Shown here piece by piece: positions 1 through 8,300 of a DNA stretch of 23,535 bases (position 1 is its first letter; every line of letters begins with the position of its first letter). The DNA comes from Bigelowiella natans CCMP2755. Lineage: Eukaryota; Cercozoa; Chlorarachniophyceae. The stretch spans positions 1-23,535 of the forward strand of contig ADNK01000811.1 in NCBI GenBank assembly GCA_000320545.1, in the 5' to 3' direction. The position numbers and the translations under genes are program-made. The notes beneath the pieces are model-generated. The model did no database searches. It was not told where the DNA came from and worked only from the letters and a program-made list of their open reading frames with translations.

Positions 1-374
1 AGTAGTAGAAGAAGTAGTAGTAGTAGTAGAGTTGGAGGAACAAGTTCCGCCCCCCCCCCCACCCCTTCAGAGCAACTCACACAGGACATTGGCAGGTTTC
101 CGCATATTTCTCGTGTTCTTGTCGGTGGCTGCTGTCGTCTCCAATTCCGTGGGCAGAGGACGGAGAGGGGAAGGGAAGGGGAGGAAGGAGGAGGAGGCTA
201 GAGAAGCGGGGGCGGGGGACAATGAATGCATATGCAAGTCTCGATTGCAAGGGTGTGAGAAGCGATGTAACGTAACACCGGCGTCAGAACACAGCCAACA
301 GGGTGGGCGAGTTAGTGCCTAAGTGGGTGGGGGTTTTATCGCTGCCTTTCACATCATCCCCCCCCCTTTCGTAG
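1..374. other. Window edge, low-complexity, possible upstream exon
   Basis: The sequence begins with AGT/AGA triplets, followed by a C-rich tract ending CCCCTTCAG at 62-70, which would serve as a splice acceptor. The sequence from 71 to about 165 is open in more than one frame and could be an exon of the plus-strand gene that continues at 375, but I could not fix its frame or donor. The next acceptor, a C tract ending CTTTCGTAG, is at 374. Confidence 0.3.
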
Positions 375-853
375 GCATCAATGCTTTGGCTTGCGGAGCA
401 CGGCTCTAATCCCAATATGCAGGTGACCCAAATCCCCCCTTCCCCCTCTCCCTCCCTCCCTCCCTCCCTCCCTCCCTCCCTCCCCCTCCCCCTTCTCTTT
501 TCCTTCCTTCCTCTTCGTTTCCTCTCCTACCCCCCCTCTTTCTTTCTTGTTTTTCTACGAATTCACCGATCACCACCCTGATTCACGTCGAAGGAGCCGC
601 TGGATGCAGTTTATCTTGCATTCTCACTGCTGACCTCGGAGGGGGCGGTGTGTCCGATAGAGACTTCAAGGGTACTGCTCCTATTGTTTCGCAGTGTTAT
701 CATCGCTATCACACCTATCCTCAGACAGCCACTCCTCTTATCAGGGTAAACTAGTCAGCATGGCGACGATCCTAGTAGGCCTGAGCTTAATCATCCCGCA
801 GCTGGTCATATTGCGCGTGCGCGTGTACTTATGCGCCTGTGCGTTGTGTGTAT

Positions 854-894
<41 letters not shown>

Positions 895-1683
895 AGTGAT
901 ATCGAGTCGTTGCTTTCTGTCTGTCATTGGTCGTCGAAGTGTGGTGTCTATTGGGTCAGTAGTAGTGATAATAGAGAGAACTAACCACACGAGCAACACC
1001 ACAGGCGGATGTTTTCATACGAGCGAGCGGGGACTCGCGGAAACATCGAGAAACGACGGCAGAAGTAACGATGATACTGATAGCGAAGATGGTGGAAATG
1101 GTAGTAGAGAACAGTGACAAAATGACCTCCTCCTCCTCCTCCTCCCCTCACCCATATTGCTTAGCGAGCCTTCTGGGCAAACTCGATCCGCAGGATGGAT
1201 GAGTTGGAGATAAAGACGCTTCTTCCGCAGGATGTCGCCTCCCGTTTGCGGTGAAACACACATAAAAATGCCTTCACAGAACAACAGCAACTTCCAACAA
1301 GAGCTGCGATGAATCATCAACATCTTTTCTTCTCAGTGAATTTGCCTTGTCCCGGGACGAAAGCTTTGGAGTGCTATTGCAAGCATACCACGATCGGTTA
1401 CCATGCATGCCTGCCATTTGTTCCATTAACACTTATGAATTTTTAAACAAATATAACTCAATATTGTTAAAATGGGTACACTACTAGGGATGAAGTGAGT
1501 TTGGCTAAAAAGTTTATCGCCTTCGATGCGGCGCACTCGGAGCAGCTGGCAAGCGATAGTGACGACGATAATGAAGCCGAGCTCTCGTCTGAAAGAGAGC
1601 AGTCCTCAGAACTAATCTCGAAAGAAGGAAGCATAGGCAACAACGCAACGGCTCAGGCGCAAAATGATTCTAACATTATTTGA
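375..1683 (+). CDS. 3' part of an unidentified gene, six small exons, acidic C-terminal tail (partial)
   Basis: I do not recognise this gene. Six segments join in frame with AG acceptors and GT donors: 375-422, 594-745, 1005-1064, 1194-1250, 1337-1396 and 1488-1683 (stop TGA at 1681). Together they encode 190 residues. The last four introns all interrupt the codon after its second base, and the reading stays open through every join, which is the main support. The first exon encodes LWLAEHGSNPNMQ, which resembles the end of an ankyrin repeat. The 1194-1396 exons read MDELEIKTLLPQDVASR and then a helical-looking stretch. The last exon ends in a Ser/Asp/Glu-rich tail (SDSDDDNEAE). The gene must begin upstream; another acceptor-like site lies at about 62-70 (CCCCTTCAG). 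The last three exons are the most reliable, and the 594-745 exon is the least because other acceptors are possible. The GTG at 1495 is inside the last exon and is not a start. Confidence 0.5.
859..890. repeat. (TG)n microsatellite
   Basis: An uninterrupted TG dinucleotide run of about 32 bases, with a less regular GT-rich approach from 815. It lies in the inferred intron 746-1004. Confidence 0.95.
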
Positions 1684-2009
1684 ATCAAAATTATGACGCA
1701 GATGAGCACAATCTATATAAATCTAGCTACATGGTGTTCGATGTTGCATGATTGTGACATGTGCTCTTGCGTTGATGAGCTTGCTCACACTGATGTCACC
1801 AGCCAGCTAGTTGCATGTCTACACATGAGACGGATGAAAATAATACGTTGTTTGCTCTTCTTTGCATGTCCAAGCGCATGCACAGTGCACGCCGGGACTT
1901 GAATGACATGGAGAGTTTTTGGTGCGACTCCAGGTCTTCTCCTGAGTGCTTCTCCACAACGACTCGATCTCACCTAGAAAAGGATCACGAACGCGTGTGA
2001 TTGAAACGA

Positions 2010-2056
<47 letters not shown>
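2010..2056. repeat. (GT)n microsatellite
   Basis: A GT dinucleotide run of about 46 bases with one interruption near 2020. It generates spurious poly-(Cys-Val) and poly-(Thr-His) open frames on the two strands. Confidence 0.95.
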
Positions 2057-2057
<1 letters not shown>

Positions 2058-2793
2058 GTGTGCCAGGTGGGAACTGTCCAGGAAAACTTGTGCATGCGTG
2101 GTTTGTGCGTGCTGGGTGCGCCTGGCAGTGTTTGTTTGCCGTGTTCGGGGGGGATGGCACCAAAAAAAAAAGCAGAGAATGAAGTGATGGCACTTGTGGT
2201 GGCGACAGGCAACCCACCCCTTCGTGGGCTGGCCCCCTTTCCTTTGCAATTTTGCCGACAACTGAACAGTGCAGGTTGCAGGCCTCCGTTTGGGTCATCA
2301 AACCACACAATTGATGGCCACACCACAGGCAATCTGGAACATGATCTTTCGACCATGAAATCTGGAGGGGGGAATGGTCATGCAGAACATCCAGTTTTCC
2401 TTCCTGCTTGAAGTCGCTCCCCCAAGTTTCCCAGAGCCACAGCAAGGTCCTGATTCAGATGGAGAGAACACGCAATGATGAGGAGGAGGATGACATGACA
2501 GCATCATCAGCGACCTCGGTGCAAGGCAAGGAATGGTTGGAGCTCCTCTCGATTGCTGGCTTGAATGTCTTCCTTGTTTCACTCTGGAGCTCTGACCTTC
2601 GCTAGCTAGCTAGCCAGTTCGGCATGTGGCATTGCCAGATTGGCCAACACGGCAGACGCAAATGGAGAGAAAGTGATCGATGTTTTCGACGGTTCCCGAA
2701 GCAGCAGGAGAAGGAGCTTGTCATTGCAAGAAGCATGAGGGATGTGAATGGAGGAAATCAATGAACTTTGAGATGTGGCCTGGTTTGCGCCTG

Positions 2794-2819
2794 GAAGACT
2801 GATTCATCGATCAGTCTTC
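2794..2819. repeat. Perfect 10-bp inverted repeat with 6-nt loop
   Basis: Arms GAAGACTGAT (2794-2803) and ATCAGTCTTC (2810-2819) are exact reverse complements around the loop TCATCG. It lies in the gene-free stretch. It is short enough to be chance, and no T-run follows that would suggest a terminator-like role. Confidence 0.6.
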
Positions 2820-3699
2820 TTTGACTTTGCATGTTCGCACATTGAAGCCACCATGCGCATGAACGTCGTGGCTTGAAGGAATGTCTTTCTTTCGTTCCAT
2901 GCTTCAGTTTGGTCATCAGAACAATTTTGCAACACGTTCAAACGTTTGGGGAAAGACTTTTCGCTCCGAGACGGCGATTTGTGTGAACGTGCAGCTCGAA
3001 CAGCGCCGGATGCGTTTTCTTCTTGGCCAGGTACCCGGACGCCTGCCCCGACAAGACCATGCACAAACGGAAAGTCCATGCACGCAGGCATCTCAATTCC
3101 ACATCGGATGAATCACAGGCAAGCTGCAGGCAAACCCCAAAAATCACGATGGTGAGCCTCTCCGAACGAAATCCGACATCGAAAACTCTTTCCTCAAAAA
3201 CCACTTGAGAATCCTTTCTTTCTTTGTCGCAGGGAAGCAATTGTCTGCATTCTTTCTCCGCCAACTTCGGTTCCGTTCGGAGACGCATTTTGTTTTGTCA
3301 ATGCGACAATCTTCATCGTGTGTCGTCTGGAACAATGTCTTGAGAAAGTCACACCGGTGGTCAGCACTCTGATCCAGGATTGTCGCTGATGACCCATCTC
3401 CCTCAGTTTCGTTCGTGAGACTTCGGGATGAATTCATCGCAGATCGAAGAATCTGGCATGAAAACATCCATGACGGCTAGAACGACACACACGATGTGAA
3501 ATCCACTCAAATGGCCAATTGTTGCAAGTCTTTCACGAAAATTGCCTGCACCAAGGCGACAAATGGGAATTTTGACACGGAAAAGATGAATCTCAAAGCT
3601 CTCAAAATCTTTCTCACCCGCAACACGCGACAGTCGTTCCCCCCCCACATTGCGATTGTCCACCCCCATCGTCACAGTGATTGCAGAAACAGTGAGACA

Positions 3700-4945
3700 A
3701 TGTCTGACATCTTCGAAGCAGCAAGGAACAACGATCTCGCTCGTCTGAAGTATTTGATCGAGCAAAAGGCAAACATCGAGGCGAAGAACAATGACGGTGG
3801 GTAGCAGCTGCAGCATTGCTAGCGTTCAGGCAGTATTTGCAGTGTTGGGTGGGTGATGGTGATTGTTGTTGGTAACAGCAGTGACATTGGCATTAGCAAC
3901 AGTTTTTAATGGTGAGCATGGGAAGTAGCACTTGTATCAGCATTGTGTAGTGAGTAGCAGGGACTGGTAAACTGAGCATTGATGTTGGTAGAGACAGCAA
4001 CATCAGTTTTACAAAAGTTAATTAAATTAGAAGTTAGTTTGAGGATGGTTGCTGATGTTGCATACATGTGTCATTGTTGTTTGTGCGTCTAAAATGCGGT
4101 CGCATACCATCAGGTTGGACGCCGTTGATTTCGGGATCTTATAATGGCCATTTGGAGACCGTCAAGTACCTGGTTGGTATGAAGGCAAACATCGAGGCGA
4201 AGAACAATGACGGTGGGTAGCAGCTGCAGTATTGCTAGCGTTTAGGCAGTATTTGCAGTGTTGGGTGGGTGATGGTAATTGTTGTTGGTAGCAGTAGTGA
4301 TATTGGTATTAGTAATAGTTTTGAGTAGTGAGTACAGGAGGTAGAAGCTGTATCAGCATTGTGTAGTGAGTAGCAGAGACTGGTAAACTGAGCATTGATA
4401 TTAGTAGAGACAGTAATATTAGTTTTACAAAAGTTAGTTAAATTAGAAGTTAGTTTGAGGATGGTTGCTGATATTGTATACATGTGTCATTGATGTTTGT
4501 GCGTCTAAAATGCGGTCGCATACCACCAGGTGATACGCCGTTGATTTCGGGATCTTATAAGGGTCATTTGGAGACCGTCAAGTACCTGGTTGGTATGAAG
4601 GCAAACATCGAGGCGATGGACAATTACGGTGGGTAGCAGCTGCAGTGTTGTTAGGCAGTATTTGCAGTGTTGGGTGGGTGATGGTAATTGTTGTTGGTTG
4701 CAGTAGTGATATTGGTATTAGCAATAGTTTTGAGTAGTGAGTAGTGAGTAATGGAAAAGTAGTAGAGGTAGTAGATGTAGTTGTAGCAGAAGTAATACAC
4801 AATATTATTTTGGGTTGCTAGTAGTCTGTTTGAGTGTTTTGTGGTTGCAATTTTTGATGTTGTAGGGTTGATTTGATGGCTCGTTGATTGCGATTGGCAC
4901 TGCTGTTGTTTTGCCTCGCAATCGTTTGTTTAATTTTTGCACTAG
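3700..4945 (+). repeat. 416-bp tandem duplication of ankyrin exon plus intron
   Basis: Exons 2, 3 and 4 start at 4114, 4530 and 4946, exactly 416 bp apart. Introns 3797-4113, 4213-4529 and 4629-4945 are each 317 nt. The first two introns align end to end without gaps; the third aligns over roughly its first 110 nt (one small deletion) and is then unrelated. The end of exon 1 is identical to the end of exon 2 over about 30 nt, so the duplication unit includes the exon tail and the intron. Confidence 0.9.
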
Positions 4946-5160
4946 GCAATACCACATTGTACTGGGCTAACGAGCGAGGTCATAACGATATCGTTCATTT
5001 CCTCCGCAATGATGAAGAGATTCAGTTAATTCGTGATGAGGTTGAGAAGAAGGCCAGGCAAGAAGCTGAGGAGGTGGAGAGGAGACGCAGAGAAGCTGAG
5101 AAGAAGGCAAAGCAAGAGGCCGAGGAGGTGGAGAGGAGACGCAAAGAAGCTGAGGAAAAA
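3700..5160 (+). other. Ankyrin repeat exons, one repeat per exon
   Basis: Exon 1 (3700-3796) supplies an N-cap repeat. Exons 2 (4114-4212) and 3 (4530-4628) are each exactly 99 nt and encode one complete 33-residue ankyrin repeat starting TPLISGSYNGHLETVKYL or TPLISGSYKGHLETVKYL. Exon 4 begins at 4946 with a diverged C-terminal repeat (TTLYWANERGHNDIVHFL) and continues into a Glu/Arg/Lys-rich coil with two near-copies of the unit QEAEEVERRR. All the ankyrin introns are in phase 1 at the same Gly codon, so exons can be added or skipped without breaking frame. Ankyrin repeats normally bind protein partners. Confidence 0.85.
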
Positions 5161-5251
5161 GCCAGGCAAGAAGTTCGACAAGACGGAAAAGATCTTTCGT
5201 TTATGTTACTTTATTTTTGTGACAAGCACTCAATCACACATACATGTCTGG

Positions 5252-5335
<84 letters not shown>

Positions 5336-8300
5336 GATCACATCGTGATTCGTTAGACAAGAGGACTTGAAATCCGCACAGAAGAAGGTAGGCCCAAATA
5401 GAACGGTTTAAGGCGTAGAAGTAGCCGTTTCATAAGCACATTATTTTTCTCATAACCGCACAAACACAAACACAAACATACACACAAGCACTATCTTTCT
5501 CTATATCCTTCTCCTAATTTATCTGAGCTCTACAAAGTTATTTATATTTGAATCATTGTATTTGTTCTGTTTAGACTCACACCCGCATAACTTATGCAAA
5601 TACATATTTACGTATATATATATATATATATATGTGTATTACATACGTAAATATGTCAACCACGTTAAAATCACGCGATCTTTTATAGTGGAATTAATTT
5701 TGTAGTCTTGTAAAGCATATCATCTTAAGGTCGCAACTTCACTCATTTTCATGTCTCGATTACACTCTTGTCCAACAGCAAGAAGAGAGCCATGGGACAT
5801 TTGGGATGATCGTAGGCAATTTAGTGAAGAGGATATTTGAAATCGATACCACATTGAAGAGTTTAAGGAGCAGGGACAGGGAGATGCATGAATTGAAATC
5901 GATGAATTCCAATTTGAATGAGTTTCAGCCTTGTCTTTTAGAGTCAAAACAACGTAAAACAACCAACTCGAAGAATAAGCAAATTGAGGCTCTAGTGATT
6001 TCAAAAGATGCAGTATTTAAACGCGTTGCACAACATAGAAAAATACTTCTAGGGCGGAACACGACTCGCTCAAGCGATAAGATCGTACGATCAAGGCAAT
6101 ATCTAAGGGAGGTCATAAAACAACGAGATAAGAAGTTCCAGGAATCAGTGCCGAAACTCGAAAATGTGGTAAAAAATTTGAATGCAGTGCTAGTGGAGGT
6201 GGAAAACTTTGAACAGGCATCGGAGACTATCTGCACAAAGTTTGAAGCTAGACTGAGAACTTGTTGTAAGAGCATGACAGTGAAAAAGTCGGCCGACAAA
6301 ATCAGTAGCAACGAGGAGGAGAAATCGATCGAAGAGTTAATCACATCACATCTCTCTTCAACCAGTGACGATGCCGTCATTGAGGGTGGCGTGCAATCGC
6401 TTGATGCTATTCAGGCGCCTGTGCATAATTTCGAGAACAAAAAGAAACTTTTTGAGGCAGCTGTCAAATCCGAGTGCCATTTAGTAACCAAATGTATCTC
6501 AGCATCGGAAGCAATCTCGTCTTCCAACAGAATCTCCAATGACAGCCAAAATGAGGATTCCAAATCAGAACTCGGTAAACTGTCGAAGACTCCATCTGAA
6601 AGCAAGTTGACAATGACTGCTATTATGACCTCGCAGTCTAGGCTCAAGGAAGCAACAAAGCACCGACTCTCCGTCTCAAGTGCACTGAAAGAAGAGATTT
6701 TGGCGATTGAACTGAAAATTCCATTCATCACTCATGGCATATTGAGTAAATTACATGCCTGGTCTAAAAATATTGCACGGTTCCGCACATTGTATGGCAG
6801 AAGCTTCATTTCAAAACTACGAAGACAATTGTCCCAGGACATTGAAGAAATCAAGAGCGAACTCCAGCTGATTCGGGAACTACAACAAATGAAATCACTT
6901 TACAAAGAAAAGCACGAAAAAGACTTTGAGGACCATTTAAGAAACATAAAGAAACTGAAAGAAGAACGGGACGCAATTAGAAATGAAATTAGGAGAGCAG
7001 AAGACGACTTCGACGATGAAGAGACGATTTCTAAACTTGGGCAAGAACTCCAAGAGATAAACAAACGCTTGCGGGAATATAGAAGCGGACGGCAATCTAG
7101 AAAGGTTCGAACGCAATTCCAGCGCATCTGCTGCAAACTACCAGAATATAGTCTGAGACGTTACGCAGAGGAACTGGACCCATTATACGGAACAGCCGCA
7201 AAAGATGTTGCTGTTTTCACAGATGTCGATTACGTGGATGACATTGATGATCCGATCACTATTGCAGGCAGCCATGCGGATGTAAAGGTGTCCGCAAAGC
7301 TTCGCATACAAGAAAATGGAAACCGTGTCAAGTGTATTCTAAAAACCTTCGACACTTCTCACGGGAAGAACTTTCAAAGCTTCAGAAGAGCGGTGCACGT
7401 GCTTACTAGGGTAGCCCATCCGAACATAGTTGCTCTTCAAGGCGTGTGTAAAAGTGACAACAACACTTGGAAGGTTGAACTGCCAAGATACAGAGGAACT
7501 CTTAAAACGTGGGCGTTGGAGGAAAAGAAACGGATGATGAACAGAGACAAAGAGACATCCGGACGTGACGGGAACGACGGAGATATGAATGTTAAGCAGG
7601 GCGCTGCCATGAAAAGAAGTCATCAAGAGGAGTGGGAAGTATCCTGTGCAAAGATGCTGCGAGGTGTGCTTGAGGGGATATATGCGCTACACCAGTCCAA
7701 CATCATACATCGGGATTTGAAACCTGATAACATATTAATCGGCCCCCCTCGTGGTTGCAAAGCATCTCTCCGAAAGCGTCCGTACCCGGCGCTAGCTGAT
7801 TTTCAAACATGCAAGGTAGAATAATGATGTAAAGTAAACAGTGGCAATTATGGTCCCAATCGTGCGCTAATATCCAACGCCTTTTAATCCTAGGGGGGGG
7901 GGAGGGAGTTTGGGCTTCGGGAGCGGGCTCGGGATTAGGTTCAACCAAATAGACTTACATTTTTGACTTCATGGTGCGTATGTCTCCTTTAGGTAGATAG
8001 CCCGACAATGGATACTGTTGCAACCACCAGATTCGTCGGAAGCTTAGGGTATACTGACCCTAAAGCCCATGTCGATGGTGTCACCAAAGCATCAGACATG
8101 TATTCATTCGGAGTCATCGTTGGAGAGCTTCTCACTGGAAAAAGATTGAGGTCGCCAGCGGAAGTATTACGGACAAGTGGACTTGATGATGACCAGAAAT
8201 CATTACTGAGGTGTTAAACAAACGACCCTGTGCTCTGTGTACATTCTAAGACAGTTTTTGCATTTGAAAAAATAAACTATTTTAATTAACTCCTTGCTGA

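Larger units (their letters stand above)
1684..3699. other. Gene-free stretch between two plus-strand genes
   Basis: About 2 kb in which I could not support any gene. Open frames on both strands are short, overlap each other, and encode no recognisable domain; several are only readings of the GT repeat at 2010-2056. The DNA contains that repeat, a GCTAGCTAGCTAGC palindromic run near 2603, a 10-bp hairpin at 2794-2819, and scattered TGCATG words. An in-frame extension upstream of the ATG at 3700 (from 3496) is open, but its composition is not convincing as protein. Confidence 0.6.

Noticed and set aside
1495-1683. Stand-alone 62-residue gene starting at GTG 1495
   Set aside because: A GTG start is unlikely in a nuclear gene, and the frame continues upstream through an acceptor at 1487 to phase-matched exons, so it is treated as a last exon.
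1819-2445. Minus-strand open frame of 208 codons
   Set aside because: Contains a poly-Thr-His stretch made by the GT repeat, has no domain, and overlaps other open frames of equal quality.
3496-3699. N-terminal extension of the ankyrin protein to an upstream ATG
   Set aside because: The frame is open, but its composition is unlike protein, and the ATG at 3700 starts directly at an ankyrin N-cap. Kept as a possibility only.
8211-8217. Reading the kinase exon through to the TAA at 8215 as the natural end of the protein
   Set aside because: The domain would stop before its last helices. Downstream exons supply DPEPSKRMTA, the normal end of a kinase, in frame after splicing.
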